Shown: positions 1 through 13,431 of the stretch, piece by piece
Numbering within the stretch: position 1 is the first letter of the stretch
How the letters are laid out: every line of letters begins with the position of its first letter
Source of the DNA: Cricetomys ansorgei
Taxonomy: Eukaryota > Chordata > Mammalia > Rodentia > Nesomyidae
Length of the DNA stretch: 64,000 nt
NCBI GenBank assembly: GCA_026225945.1
Contig: JAMJFZ010002475.1
Coordinates: 2,376,001 to 2,440,000 of the forward strand
Reading direction: 5' to 3'
Notes under the pieces: model-generated
Told to the model about the DNA's origin: nothing
Databases searched by the model: none
The model's input: only the letters and a program-made list of their open reading frames with translations
Position numbers and translations under genes: made by a program

Positions 1-2890
1 CTGATCCCTGAGATATTCCCCCCTGCCCCCACCGCTGTGGGCTTGTCTGGGCTTCTGCTCCACCCCCATCCCCCAACTGTCAGCTCGACTTCCTTCAAAG
101 CAGGTGCTCTGTGAAAAGATTTGCAGAACAGATGGATGGATAGATGGACCAATACCAAAAGATGTTTGCACAGAGCTCGGAGCTTCCCAGTACCTCCCTC
201 TGGAGTACATTACCTAATGTGACCTTGCTTAGGAGCCTGTGGTGGAAGGGGGGGTCACACCAGCAAGTCCATATGGACCCCGGCCCGGAGCTCTCTGCTG
301 GCCCATGGATACTCCTGGAGGTTCTGGGTCCTGGTTCTGTTGAGTCCCCCTCCTGAAGCTTCGACCCTTCTCTCTCCCACTGTCCGGCCCTCCCTACGCA
401 AGCTAATTGTTTATTCCATATTCTGTTGCAGGCCCACCCTGCGTCCTCTGTCCCTGGTTCCTGGGTTCTCACACCACGTTCTCTCATCCTGATTATCTGG
501 CTGTTAAGTGGTGTCTTTCCCTTCTGGTCCCTGTTCCAGCCCTCATTTCAGATTCTCTTTCTAGTCAGGGGGGCCCCAGTCCTGAGTTCTCTGCCCCACC
601 CCCGGGGCCCTTATCCCACACCCTCCTGGTCCTTACCTATGACCCCCTTTCCAGTCCTCCTTGCCCCCTGCCCGTGTCCTCTCCTCCTGGTCCTTGCCTA
701 ACCATCTGTCTTACCGGTCCCTGGACCTCTGTCCCACTTTTCACGCCAGAAACGTCTCTTCCCTTCAGGTTGCCCCTGGTCTTTCCTACTGAGCCTGGCG
801 ACTTTTGTCTCCACTGTCTTAGAGAAAAAGGGCTTTCGGGTTGGCCTCTCTCGGGAGCTCTGATATATTACCAAGCAGTCCCCTCCAGCCCTCGGTCTCT
901 CTCTGTGACTTGGTGTCTACTGTAGATCCCAGTTTACATCTTCTCAAGTAGAACAACATCCCCTGGGCAAACAAACACCCACAACCGAGGAGGACAACTT
1001 TAAACGTAATAAATTATTACAGATGAGTTTCTAATACCCATTAATCACCAAACAGCGGTATCGAGGATGGGGCTGTTGGCCTGCTGCTTTGACGAGAAAT
1101 GATTTGTACAAGAGTGCTAAGCACTTCAAATGCTTCCTTGTCGCTTAATACAGATATGAGTTCATTCCCTCGCCGCGGTGGAAGAGTGGCCGAGCCTCTT
1201 TCGGAAGCTCAGGCTCACATTCCAGAGCTTCCAGTAGCATCCTTGCCTCAACACCTCGGATGACACTGGGTTGACTTTCTCCAACACCAGTGTGGTGAGA
1301 AAGTAGCTTCTATTCAAACCCTGTGTTTGAATGTTGTTATCACTCTCGGTGCCCGAACTCAAACCATCCTACCCATACCAAACCAAACTATAGCCAGCTC
1401 TTGAGGATTTACAAACCAGCCACAGCGATTTCTACAAGAAGCCCCTCTGATATTCATCTCCTGTTCGTTTATGTGATTTCTCAGGGATGTAATTACAGTA
1501 AGGACAATTGGCGTAAACCCACGTGGGGCAAACACACTCGACTCACAGGGGTGGGGAAAGCAAGTGCTGAGGGGTGTCTGGGGACTACCAACTGTCCTGG
1601 GCACCGCCATGGGTGTGGGCCAGCAGGGCGTGCTCTACAGGGAGAATGGAGACCTCCCATACACACCCAGGGAGCAGATGACAGAGGGAAAGAGGGCTTC
1701 TGCTCACCAGTTTTCTGTAAGGCTTTCCAAATGACTTTGCATTTCATTTATCACAAAACCTTCAAATGTTTGGGAAAAAAAATATGGTTAAGATATGCAG
1801 GCTATTGCTGATTTGGCTTAGGGAGGTATAACTATGTTTGTGGGTTCTGTACGACCACTTGAAAGTCACTAGGGCCACTGGCTTGGCTTCTCCGTGCTGC
1901 CCCTGTAATCTTACTTGCTAACTGGCATCAGGTCCAAGCTTTCTCTCCTGCTTATTTTGAAGCTAGAGTCCAGGGAGATATTGGGACGTATAGTTGCCCA
2001 CCCCCACCCCCAAGCCCTAACCCAACCAACGGTCCTGCTTCAGTTAGGTAGCCTATTAGTGTCCTACTGCTAAAGGAAGGTGACACGAGATCACCGGAGA
2101 GGCCCCTTCCTGTCTCCCGTGACCCTGGCCAGCCACATGTGTAATCTTCTGGCCCACAGCCACCAAGGCTGACCAGACAATAGGTGACAGCTTCACCCTA
2201 GAGCTCTGACTCAGAAGGAAACTTGGCCAGGACTAAAACGATAAAGACAAATGAAGAATTCGACCTATGGAGGAGAAGGGGGAGAAATATGACAGCCAAG
2301 AGGTAGGGCCTCTAATAAGAGCCACATTAAATTGTCTGCTGCCTTGGTGGGGAGCTGTGGCTTTGGGAAAGTTAACCGCAGTCTCAATCGGGTCCCTGGG
2401 TTGCAGAGAACCTGATGTACCCGAACTGGATCTCTGCGATCCACCCCCCACCCCTCACCCCGGCCCTCGTCTTTAAGTGAGATGTCCGTAGCTTCACCTT
2501 GCTCCCCAAAGTTCTCCAGATGAGATCTTGAGGCCCGGCTCCTTCCTGAGGCCCCTTTCTTCTCTGTGCTATCTGGAAGGTGAAGCACACCTCCTACCAA
2601 CCCTACCTGTTTCCCCTTTCTTCCTTGCTCTGTCTCATAGCCCTCTTCTGGACTTTAAGCTTAGTCCTCTGTTCAGACTCAGCTCACAGTGTGATCCGGG
2701 TGCAGACCCTGGGATCCTCCTCAGGTCCGGAAATGTGCATTTTGTCAGTGCTAAGATCTGCCTGAGGCTAGCTGCCTGGGGCCCTTGCATCTGTTCTCTG
2801 GCTAACAGTAGGTCACTCCTAGAAGAGTTGACACCCCTGGCTACTCCTGAACCTTGATAACAATCTCGGTAAGGTCAGTAAGAGGCAGAG

Positions 2891-3031
2891 GCTAGCTGGG
2901 CATTGGCAGCACGCACACCTTTAATCCCAGCACTCGAGAGGCAGAGGCAGGAGGATCTCTGAGTTCGAGGCCTGCCTGGTCTACAAAGAGAAACCCTGTC
3001 TCGAAAACCAAAACCAAACCAAACCAACAAA
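2891..3031 (+). repeat. B1 SINE
   Basis: This is a 7SL-derived B1: GCTAGCTGGGCATTGGCAGC, then TTTAATCCCAGCACTCGAGA, then GAGTTCGAGGCCTGCCTGGT, ending with a CAAAAC-type A-rich tail. It is nearly full length and moderately diverged. Confidence 0.93.
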
Positions 3032-6000
3032 GGAGGCAGAGACTGAGTGGAGTGTTCTTATGCTATGACCTGCGGAAAGAAAACATCCAGGAGAAACTCT
3101 CAGGGCAGAGGGGAGGGGTACACCTCAAGACGGGATCAGAAGAGATAAAGCAAAACTTTTTATTAGCTTATACGGAGAAGGGGAATTGAAGAGGGGCTTG
3201 CACCTATGAAAGCATCTGGGCCTTCAACTGCCACTGAGGCTACACCTCCACCAGTAGCCTCTCCTGGGCTCTCCATGGTGCCAAGCCTCAACTTCCCTGC
3301 ATGACCCCTTCAATCTGGGTTTTCAACTGCACTTTCACCAGTGGCCTCTCACAGTGTCGAGCCTCGGGAAGACCCGTAGACAACACAAAAATATCAAAGC
3401 AGGCAGCCCCTCAGCCAACAGGGTACCAAACAATCATTTTATACACGACTGAAAAGAAGCTACAACAGGGTAAGAAGCTGGGCACTGTGAGCTTCCAGCT
3501 GTGGAAGAGCACTGGGCCGACCGCATGGGGAACCCGCCGGGGAGAAGATCCCCACTGCTGTCCACGTCTAGGGAGAGGCAAGGACTTCACTGGCCATCTC
3601 CAGGAAAGAGGGCTCCATGGCCCTGCCGCAGCTACTCTCGGGTGTGGGGCTACAGTAGGTGACGGTGTAGCCGAATGACCGAGGGGTCCCGGGAGCGCTA
3701 GTGCAGGCACATGTATAGATAGCATGCTCCCCTCCACTCCCTTCCTAATGGGGTACCTTGGGCCAGGAGTGCCCCCCCCACCCCAGTTACCCTTCTAACC
3801 CTTCCTATAACCTGGTCATTGAGCTTAATCTGCTCAGTCCATCTCCTGGAGGTAGCAGTGACCTCACAGGTCCCCTTGCCGTCACCAGCCCCATGTGCCT
3901 GCTGTTCCACCAGCAGCTAAGGGCTTCTTATTAGAAATAAGGTGGTGGTGTCTCTCCCTTGCGCTCGAAGCCTTCTTGCTGTCCCTTGCCATTTTAGTTC
4001 AGAGTCAGGGTCACGGTCCTGCCAGGGCACCCCCCCCCCCAGGCTCAACTGTGGTGCACTCTCCCAACTGTCTGCCCCCTCCCACCCCCAACTCCCTCCT
4101 TTGCTCATCTCCCTGCTAATCTCTATCACATGGGGATCCCTCCAGACTCAGGGAAACTGCTCCATCAGCAATGTGTGAAAGTCTGTGAGGTTTTGTCCAG
4201 AGCCGTCTTAGACCCGACGGTCCTTCCTTGCCAATCACATTCACAAGCAGAAGCAATCACCCTGACCCAGATACTGTCTTACTGTACTGTGGTACAGTTA
4301 TTTCACTGCGAGGCTCACATAAGGCGGGTAGCATCCCCTTCCCTACCACGATCAACAATGTAAGTGGGGCGGAGTGACCAAGAGTGAGGGGTGGGGGCAG
4401 GGATGTCGGAACACTCCTCCCCCTGGGCAGCAATGCTGGACGGGGCGACTGTGATGTTAACCTGCCCATGAGTCACCAGGTCTAGGGACAGCCTCTGTCT
4501 TGTAAATTCTTTGGGGGCTGGGTTTCTGCTGCTGCCTTCCCTAAATCCACTTCATGCTGCCCGGAAGTCCCCCCTCCCCGCCAAATAGGCCTGTTTAGTG
4601 CTGGGCCTTCTTCCTGTGCCAGTGACAGAGACATCTCCAAGCCCTAGAGGCTAAGGGCCAGGGTCTCTAATGCATCCTGACCCAGAACATATACCCATAG
4701 CCTGATACCAAGTATGTGTGTGTGGGTGGTAGAGGGTGAGCCGAGGAACCCCAGGAGCTGGGGCAGGGATGAGGGAGGTGAGGAGGCTCCTTGGAAGAGG
4801 CCAGTGGAATCAGGGAACAAGAGTGACCCCATCAGTGCCTCTGTGCAGCCCCAGCTCCAGGGCAGGGCAGGGCTGGCAACGTATGTGTTTGCGTGAGCAT
4901 GAGCACGTGTGTGTGTGCATGCATGCCCGTGTGCGTGCATGGTGTTATCGCAGAGGAAATCGATGCCTGGCACCAGCCCAGTGTTTAAGGGAAATGAATA
5001 GATTTTGGCCGAGGACAAAGAGAGTTTGATTAATCAGAAATTGGATAATAGAGGCAACACTCTAATTATTTTTCTTCCCGGCACTTATCGAGAAATATGT
5101 TTGCAGCGCACATCGGAGGTAACAGACTGGGTGTTGGGGGGAGCAACTCTGCTGCAGGGGATGTCCAGTTTAGGGACAGGCCATCCACACCCTTAACCAC
5201 TGGCAGGGATAGATCTGAGGCTCCCGGAGACCAGTCCATGGGGCAGTGGGACGCAAGTAGGTCAGGCTGGACAGGTCTGAGCCCTTGCGTGCGGCTGGGG
5301 CAACTAAGGCCAATGAGGACATGCCATGCCAGGGGCAGGTCCTCAGCCAGCACAAAGCCCCGCCCTCACATAGAGGTCTCCCATCTCCCTGCCCCGGGTG
5401 CCCCCTCCTCTCACCTGGCCCTGCCCACCCGACCCCAGCATGGGTGCAGAACAGGAGGGCGCACACTACCACCTCAGGCCAAGGCTGTTTGTCACGGAGG
5501 TCTAGGACCCGCTGGTGCCAGGACAGAGGTTGTAAGTCCACCTCTCCAACCTGCAGCCCCCGCCCCCAGCAGCTTTAGAGGGTTTTCCCATGTTTGCCCC
5601 TGGTGGACCACTCCGTAGGTCAGGTAGAGGCATCAAGCCTGTCACAGGATACAGAGCCCGGGGCTCACAGACCTTATCCTTCTCTGGTTACTTCGCCTCT
5701 TTCTCCCCATGCTAGCACTACTCCCGCAACACCTCCTATGGAAAGCCAGTTTAGCGATCTCTTCCCATGGTCATCTGGTCCGCGTGGACAGGCAGGCTTC
5801 TGGGGGGGGGGTCCACGCCTGAACGAGACGTATGCGCAGGGATAGCTTTGGCCTTGCTAAGCGGCCTAGCTCATCGTCCATCCATGCGGTATACATGGCG
5901 AGGCTGCTACGGGACAAGGGGGAGGCAAGGAGTCAGCTGAGACCAACAACGATGGTCAAGCTGCTTCTGAGACTCCAGGTGCCAATGAAGAGAGGGATCA

Positions 6001-6332
6001 GTCCTTCCCCGAGCGGGGGCAGGGGCGTGCTCCCAAGGAAGGAGATACGCGGATGAATTAAAGCTAGCAGGCAGCAGACAGACTGTACAGTCGGCCGACC
6101 GGCTAGCTGCTGGCAGGCAGATTTCAACCCCTGCAGGTGGACCTCTTACAGGTATCACTGACCGGCTCACTAATCAGCCATGACTGCTTTCCTCTGAGCC
6201 ACGAGCATCTTAGAGCGCCCTTTGCTGCAGTGTGCTTTATGGGGGTGTCCCTGCTCTGAATCTGGAACGAGGAACGAAAACTTTCTACACCCTGGATTCA
6301 GCACAGGGCTTCTGATTTAAGAAACGAGGAGG

Positions 6333-6417
6333 GCCGGCGTGGTAGCACTCAGTTGCAGACTGCCCGCCTAGTATGCGCGAAGGGTTCCGCCCTTAGTTAA
6401 AAATTAAAAAAAAAAAA
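6333..6417 (+). repeat. ID SINE (tRNA-Ala-like), diverged
   Basis: The sequence follows the ID pattern of a tRNA-like A box and GCCTAGTATGCGCGAAGG, then a B box-like GGTTCCGCCC and a poly(A) tail. Several substitutions mark an old copy. Confidence 0.7.
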
Positions 6418-6449
6418 ACTTAAAGGCAAAACAGAGCAAATAAATAATA

Positions 6450-6611
6450 AAGGTGGGGAGACGAAAAGCAGAGAGGAGAGGAAAGGAGAGAGGGGAGGGA
6501 AGGAAAGAGGGAGAGGGAGGGAAGGAGGGAGGGAGGGAAGGAGAGACAGAGACAGAGAGACACACAGTGTGTGTGTGTGTGTGCGCGCGCGCGCGCGCGC
6601 GCGCGCGCGCG
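6450..6611 (+). repeat. Compound polypurine plus (GT)n(GC)n tract
   Basis: About 110 nt that is nearly all purine (GGGA/GGAA/GAGA) runs straight into CACACA, (GT)8 and about 29 nt of alternating GC (6583-6611). The purine part can form triplex and the GT/GC part Z-DNA. It lies in the presumed GNAZ intron. Confidence 0.95.
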
Positions 6612-8780
6612 TTTCTCTGCGTGTGTCTGTCAGTCAGTTACAAGGGGTCACCTTCACAGGCAGACCTGAGACTTAACCCAGGTCTCAGGCTTCTGTTGCC
6701 TTGAGCATCCCTGCTGACCCCACCTGACAGGCTGTCTCCTAGTCTGGGACCTGGAAAGGCCACTCGGTCAGTACTAAGTGACCTCTTCGCTTTACTTCCA
6801 TCAGGATCTCGTCTCGTCCCCCTAGGGCAGCTTCCCACCGGTCCACCTCTTGGGCGGCACTTCCGTGTACAACGTACTCAGTGTAAATTCCACTTCGTCG
6901 TTTGATGGGCCCACCGAAGCACCGAGGCACCTCAGCCTCATCCCCAAGTGGGGGGCAGCCATCAGTGTGCGGTGTCTCACTCAGTGTCAGAAGCCAGACC
7001 ATTTGACCTGTGTCTGGCTGCTGAGTGAGCCACAGCCAGGCCTGACTCGGGGGCCCCGATGGGGCTGGAGGTCAGTTAGGTAGTTAAACCTAACGGGCAG
7101 AGACCTCTCTCTCTTAGGGGCTCGGCTGCAGCCATCATCCCCCACCACCAGTTAGCACGTGCCAACCCTCTGCAAGCAAGAGACTCAAAGGGACGGTCTG
7201 AGATGCGTCCGCTCACCAGGGCTCGCTCCTCACACACAGACGTCCCCGGGTGTCATTTTCTCACAGGCAAACACAGAAAAGTCCACGTCTTTCATTCAGG
7301 CCCAGGAACAATAAACAAACAGCAGGTAAATGGAAACAAGTAGGTCAGACCCCGGTGACTTGCCAAACAGAAGCGGGAGGGGAGCAGACGCGCGCCCGGG
7401 TCGTGGATAAGGTTATAGTGAGGTACCCAGTGAACCCCCCAGCAGGCATGGGGTCAGAGACATGAAAATTCTCCCCGTGGGTGGCCCTGCGTGAGAACCT
7501 GGAGCGGAAGCGACAGCAATCGTGAGGCCCATTCTGCCCCGTGGAGAAACCTGGCCTGCAATACCAGCGCGGGGAGTCAGACCACCCCGCAGTTAGAGGA
7601 GAGCAATTCATTTTTAGGCAGAATCAGAGAAGGCGGCAAGATGGCGGGTGGGGAGGCCATTACCAGTACCCACGCTTTCTCTACCGAGCGCCCAACCTGG
7701 CAGCGGACTCTTGGTTCCCTGCAGGGTCGATGAGTCCTACTGTCAGCGCACAAGGAACCTCTCGGTCCACTGTCTTCTCTCATCCCTCTAGAGGATAGGA
7801 AACTGAGGCACATAGGTGTAGAGGGTCCAGCACAGGGCTCAGGGCTCGGGTCTCGGGTCTCAGGGCTCTCATCATCCATGGAGCCAGAATAACATCTGGG
7901 TGGAAAGGTCCCAGGGTTTGAAGCAGTCCACAACTCCCAGCGGAAGCAGAGGCCAGAGCCTGAGAGCTGGCAGCATGTCCACTCTGGCTCCAGGTCAACA
8001 GGTCCAGTCAGGTAGCCTGTAGCGTGCTTCCTGTGCCTGGGGAATGAAGCCAGTCTATAGAGGAGGAAGCCGAACTACTCCCACGCTGTGCTGAGAATCC
8101 CAGGTTTCTCAATGCCCTTCCCGAGCCTGGCTTGTCAGACACAGTGGCTTCCGGGGTCTACTGAGGCACCCGGGAAAGCCCCCCACGCCCTCCCAGGTCC
8201 CAGTCTCCTCAACTAACACTTAGGGAATTAAAATAAAAAGGCCCCTTCTCCACAGCACTGATCCTGATGGGATAAGGAATATTTTCTCCCCCAAGGTACT
8301 CGGCTGTGAAATCCAGGGCAGATTTGGTGTGCCCTCCTTGGGAATACCTACGTCTGGGCTCTAGGAAAATGTGAACATCAGTCTACAACCCCTCCACCCC
8401 AACACAGCAAAGGACCATGATATCCACAGCTCACAGGGCCACGCTCCCTGAAGGGTCAGGATTCAGGCCAAGGCCACCATGGGGTTCTGTCTTGGCAGTT
8501 CTCCATCCTAGGAGCAAGGGTCTCCCTCTCAAAGGCGTGCTTCGACCACAGCCTTGCCAGCATGGCCACAGCCACAAGAGGCCTGGCTCCTGGTTGGATC
8601 CTGCTAGAGGCAACACTGGGTTTGGTACCGAGAGGCCCCTCCCTTCACTGTGGCTTTTGACAGTCTAGCTTCCTAGTACTTTTCTGATGGATTCTCCAGG
8701 GACATCTCTAAAAGAGAGATATACCTTAATTTAGAAGTGAATAACTCAAAACTCTGCGAGGTAGCAGGCTTCTCTCTCTG

Positions 8781-8785
8781 AGTGT

Positions 8786-8816
<31 letters not shown>

Positions 8817-8817
8817 G
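8781..8817 (+). repeat. (GT)n microsatellite
   Basis: This is a GT dinucleotide run with a few GC interruptions at its start. Confidence 0.95.
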
Positions 8818-9198
8818 CGGGGGAAGACAAACTCAGGGAAGCTACTGTATGAAACTGACAGCCACATTTGCTCACACTTGCCCGTCTGTGGACAGGGCTT
8901 CAGGATGTGCCTCCTGCCACCTGCTGCCTGAGCGCAACTGTCCATGGGGGGGGGGGGGAGACAAAGACAGACGGGGGCAGGGGGGAAGACATAATACACA
9001 GGGAACAATTCTCAATGTGCACCTTCGGGCTCCCCAGCCACAAGATCAAACACTGGATCGCGGGATGGTTCATCTACCCACCCAGGGAAACGGAGACAAG
9101 AGCAGAGGGAGGGCGGCAGGCACGTCGTAGTCCACCTCCCTGAGCCTCTTTCCCTGCCCACCTCATAGTCCCCATAAGTAGGCCGGCTTCATGGGCGC

Positions 9199-9201
<3 letters not shown>

Positions 9202-9249
<48 letters not shown>
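9202..9249 (+). repeat. (CA)24 microsatellite
   Basis: This uninterrupted CA run of about 48 nt is likely length-polymorphic. Confidence 0.97.
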
Positions 9250-9254
<5 letters not shown>

Positions 9255-10187
9255 CTCCACAAGGCCCTCTTGTCAGGCCTAATGCTAAGCCGCGGCCATT
9301 TTGGCATGCTTAACTAATTGCTTACCAAGGGTGTAGCCAGATCTTCCCATGATGCTCCCAACCCCCAGTGTTTAATTCAGGGACCCGCTCATCCCGGGAT
9401 GCCTCCTCCAGCTTCCTGAAGGACCATTAACAGCGGGTGTTCCCACCTTGCTGGTTTGCCAGCCCCTCAACGTTAGCTTCATCCTCTCGGGCCCCCGTGT
9501 ACCCTGGATCTTCAGTGACCTCGCTGGCCCCACAAGCTTCCCAAACAGAAACACTTTGACGCCAAGGACTCCATGTTGTTACCACCGACCTTGCCCTGAC
9601 CACAACGTGGTCAATACCCGCCAGAGTCTCAGATCCATTTCCCAAGTCCCTTTCCCCCTGAAGGAGTCTTCATGAGCCTCTGTCCTTTGCCAGGGATGGC
9701 TGTATCATTCTGGTGGCTCCGATGAAACCCCAAAGCTGCCAGCTGTCTCTACAACCACCCCCCCCAAAAAAAAAACACAGGGTTAGCAGCCCCTAGCCTG
9801 AAATACTGCCTAGCCCCAAGTGGCCTCGGGGTCTCATCCTAGCCCAGTCTACTTCGATTTTACTTGAAACATCATCGCTTTCTGGTAATGGGGATGCAAC
9901 CAAGGGCTCACCGTGTTTCACGATTCTCTCCTGCCCGGCGGAGCTGAGCACTTTTAAAAGCCCTAATGGGTCTCAGTTCTTCCTCCGTTCTAAACCCGTC
10001 CAGGTCCCCTGACTTACCAGAGTGTGAGCCTTACCTGACCTGGGTCTTAAGATCCTAGCCATACGCCTGCACTGGGCTATGGCCACCTGCCCTTCCCTTT
10101 CATGCGTATAAGCAGGTTTATGTGTGTGTGGTGTGGGTACACATGCAACCTTGAGTGCTGCGTCTCTTTGGGTGTTATCTGCCCTGT

Positions 10188-10337
10188 TTGTTTTTCGAGA
10201 CAGGGTCTCTCTGTTGTAACCCTGGCTGTCCTGGAACTCACTCTGTAGACCAGGCTGGCCTCGAACTCGCAGAGATCCAGCTGCCTCTGCCTCCCGAGCG
10301 CTGGGACTGAAGGTGTGCGCCACCACTGCCGGGCTTG
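10188..10337 (-). repeat. B1 SINE
   Basis: The reverse complement of B1 is read: GAGACAGGGTCTCTCTGTTG, CTGGCTGTCCTGGAACTCAC, then CGAGCGCTGGGACTGAAGG. It is near full length. Confidence 0.93.
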
Positions 10338-10434
10338 CGTTGAAGAGGGGTCTCTCACTGGCCTGGGTCTTGCCTGAGTAGGTGAGGCTGGTTAGCAAGC
10401 TGCAGGGACCTGCCTGTTTCTACTCCTCATCCCC

Positions 10435-10592
10435 AACATGTGTGCATGGCACCACCTGGCTTTTTTAAATTTATTTTTATTTTTTATTTTATTTTCTATG
10501 TGGGTCCTGGGGGTGGAACTCAGGTTCTCACGCTTGAGCAGCAAGCAAGTGTGACTTGCTTTACTGACTGAGCTATCTTCCCCAACCCCTCC
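10435..10592 (-). repeat. B2/B3-like tRNA-derived SINE
   Basis: In reverse it shows GGAACTCAGGTTCTCACGCT and GACTGAGCTATCTTCCCCA, matching the tRNA-like head of B2/B3. The A/T-rich segment at 10461-10495 is its tail. Confidence 0.7.
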
Positions 10593-10597
10593 GACTC

Positions 10598-10675
10598 TGG
10601 ATATTTTTTGAGACAAGGTCTTGTTATACTGCTCAGGCTGGCATCAAACTTGCCACCTTCTTGCTTCTCTCCTTG
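10598..10675 (-). repeat. Fragment of an old B1/PB1-type SINE
   Basis: TTTTTTGAGACAAGGTCTTG followed by GCTCAGGCTGGCATCAAACT is a diverged reverse B1-type head. The rest is lost. Confidence 0.6.
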
Positions 10676-11212
10676 AGCTTCTCCTCCAACGTGGACACAT
10701 CAGAGTGGACGCGGGGACCAAGGATGGCATTCTCAGTTCTTTACGGATGAGGACAAGAAGGCTCTGAGAAAACAGGGCTGGACAAGGGGCAGCAGGACCA
10801 GGGCCTGTCTCCATGGCTTCTGATGCCTACACTGGAGTTCTTGCTTAATGGCTCCAGGGCACTGAGAGCCTGGATGCTCCGGGGCCCTCCTCAGGCCACA
10901 TGGAGTACAGTATGGACTCTGCCTGTCTGGAGCTATTCTTGGTGTCTGTCCTAGACTCTTCATGTTCCTTTTAAGTCAAGCACAGGACTCACAGGCTGCC
11001 CCGGGCTTAGATATATCCCAGGTTTCCTTCCTGGGGGCTTTGGGAGAGCAGTGGGCTATCTGTTTCCTCCAGAGTTTCCATGAGCTAGCCATGCTCAGCA
11101 GCAGCTAGCACACTTCTGCAGCCACCCAGGGTTTTTCATCTTCCGAGAGTTCCGTGGGGTGGCAAAGGCATGCTCTGTCCTTACCTCCGGCGGAGGAAAC
11201 ACACGCGTGCAT

Positions 11213-11255
11213 GTGTGCACATACATACACGCACACACGCACGCACGCACGCACT
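11213..11255 (+). repeat. Degenerate (CA)n/(CGCA)n repeat
   Basis: CA-rich repeats pass into about five CGCA/GCAC units. Confidence 0.85.
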
Positions 11256-13369
11256 GTCACCCAGGTGCACATACCAGACTACTGAGTAGCTAGACTGAGG
11301 ATACATACTCAGACTATCTGCAAGAAGACTCTCTCTCCCAGCAGCCTCTATTCAGGGGCCTCTTGGCAGTGACGTCTGAGTTCAGCCACCCAGATACTGC
11401 TGGACTCACCATAGGGTCTCTTGAGGTACAGACTGAGACCCTTTTTTTTAAATCCTAAGGGACCAAAAGGCGTAGGAGGTTTGGGACAGAAGAAAGAACC
11501 CATTCTCTATGCTCCAAACACCGAGTTCCACAGCAGGTCCCTGAAACAGGCCAGGCAGGAGGCACAGACCATACACTCCACCAGGGCAGCCAGGTCACAT
11601 TCTTGCTGAAGCAACTCCTAGCCTCAGCCAACACCCCGTGTGTACAGTACGCGTGTGGGGGAGTTGCGTATGCGTCTATCTTTGACGGTGGGCACACCAC
11701 CAAGATGAGTAAGAACCAGGCCCTTCCGAGAGAAACCGCAAACATCCCTGGGTACGAGGGAGCAGCAGATCCAGGGCAGAAGGTGACAATTGGCCTTCCA
11801 AGGGAGAAGAACTGTGTCTATGCACAGCCTGTCTCCTAAAGAGACATCTGTTAGAGGGGCACACAGGAAGAGCTTTACACCAGACGCCAGCATCCCTTCG
11901 CGTCCAGAGGAGGGGGCAAGCGGAAGGGCCGCCACTTTGCCCAAGCATGGGGCAGCCCTCTGTAGACTCCTGGGTCCCTTGATGGTCTCTCCCACTACAG
12001 CCACTGTTTTAGAGTTTTCCCAGCTCCAGACCCACCAGCTTAAACACCGTTGCCTTCACCTTGGCCAAGAAGGGGGCTGGGTGGGTTGGTTACCCAGGAC
12101 CCTGGCTCCACTAGGGACGAGGTGCCTTGCAAGGGCAGTCCCAGGTGGCCAGGAGCCCTCTCTTGGTCTTTGAAGTTCTTTCTGGACACCACTCAGCTCT
12201 GGGGGGGGGGTCCACAGAACCATTCCCTTTTATAGACATAGAGGCTGTGGTCTCCACTGAGACAGCCTTACAGATGGTGCTGTCTGGCCATGCTGCCTCT
12301 GCCCACTTCCCTTCACGTGCTTTTCTGGCCCTTCACCCTCCCCTCCCTCATACCCCAGACTCCTCCCCAAATACACCCTGTGTGCTTCCCACCCAAACCC
12401 AGCTGCCCCAGCTCCCCGAGCCGTCCGTTCACTCTCTCCCCTCTGCCCACAACACTCATTCCGGCTGTGCCCGTGTCCTTCAAGCTCCAGTTCAAATGTC
12501 ACATTGCCCACAGGCAGGTCTGACCTAAACTTGGGGTATCTCTCCCAAGCTCCTCCCAAGCTCCCCCACCACCACCACCTGCACCTCACAAGAGGGCCTG
12601 GTTATCAGAGCACAGCCATACTTCCCCCATAGGAAGGTGAATCAGTCCTGGGAGGGTAGGCCCAGTCTGCTCCCACCCTTCCACCTCAGCATCAGGCCCT
12701 GGGGGAGCCAGCATTCGGTAAATGTTTGCTTAATTGAATCTGGCCAAGCAGCTTCCTCTAGACAGGGGCCAGGTTAGCAGAACTACAAGATTCCTAGGGC
12801 AAAGGAACCACTAGGGCAGAAAAAGAGAAAAAGAGGGGCTCAGGTGTCTTGCCTCAATTCCCTCCCCAGACAAGGCCACCTCGGTTACCAGGCTGGTCCC
12901 TCCACTCAGACTCCAGGGAACCCTGGTCTCACTTGGCACTGGCTCTCCCATCCTCCTCTCTGTAACAGGATCCCCAATTCTCGGCCTAGGCAGATTCCTG
13001 CCATCTTCATCCAGACAGGGCTCAGCACCTCCCTAAAGGCAGAGAGTCTCTCCCCATAGACGCACGGCAGGCAGGCAGGGTGTGAAGAGGCCCTCACACC
13101 CCTCCCCAAACACCCCGCCGCCTTTTAAGGGGGGGAAAGAAATAATCGAGCCAGGAACGCATCACAATCGCAGCAGGTCGATACTCATCTCTGGCTCCAA
13201 ATGCCTCCAAGGAACCTGCTCCCTCGCAAGAGCGATGACCGAGAACTGCGAGCTGGAGCTGTCGTACCCGGGCCTCAGGGCCCGCTTCCTCCCCCCCACC
13301 CCGCCTCGTTCTACCAAGGCCAAGCGCCACCAGCGCTCCTGACACCTGCGGCTGCCTGCAACCTTGGAC

Positions 13370-13381
13370 CCCCCCCCCCCC

Positions 13382-13430
<49 letters not shown>
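13370..13430 (+). repeat. (C)12(GA)24 tract at the edge of the CpG island
   Basis: A run of 12 C is joined to about 48 nt of GA repeat with one AA slip. It is about 380 nt inside the presumed GNAZ intron 1. A mirror-type polypurine tract like this can adopt triplex (H-DNA) structure. Confidence 0.95.

Positions 13431-13431
<1 letters not shown>

Noticed and set aside
407..925. 172-codon + strand ORF at the window start
   Set aside because: Low-complexity Pro/Leu/Ser composition from a pyrimidine-rich stretch, no family resemblance, and no splice or poly(A) context.
6333..6417. A functional tRNA gene
   Set aside because: The tRNA-like text is followed by an A-rich tail and has box mismatches, which fits an ID SINE rather than a tRNA gene.
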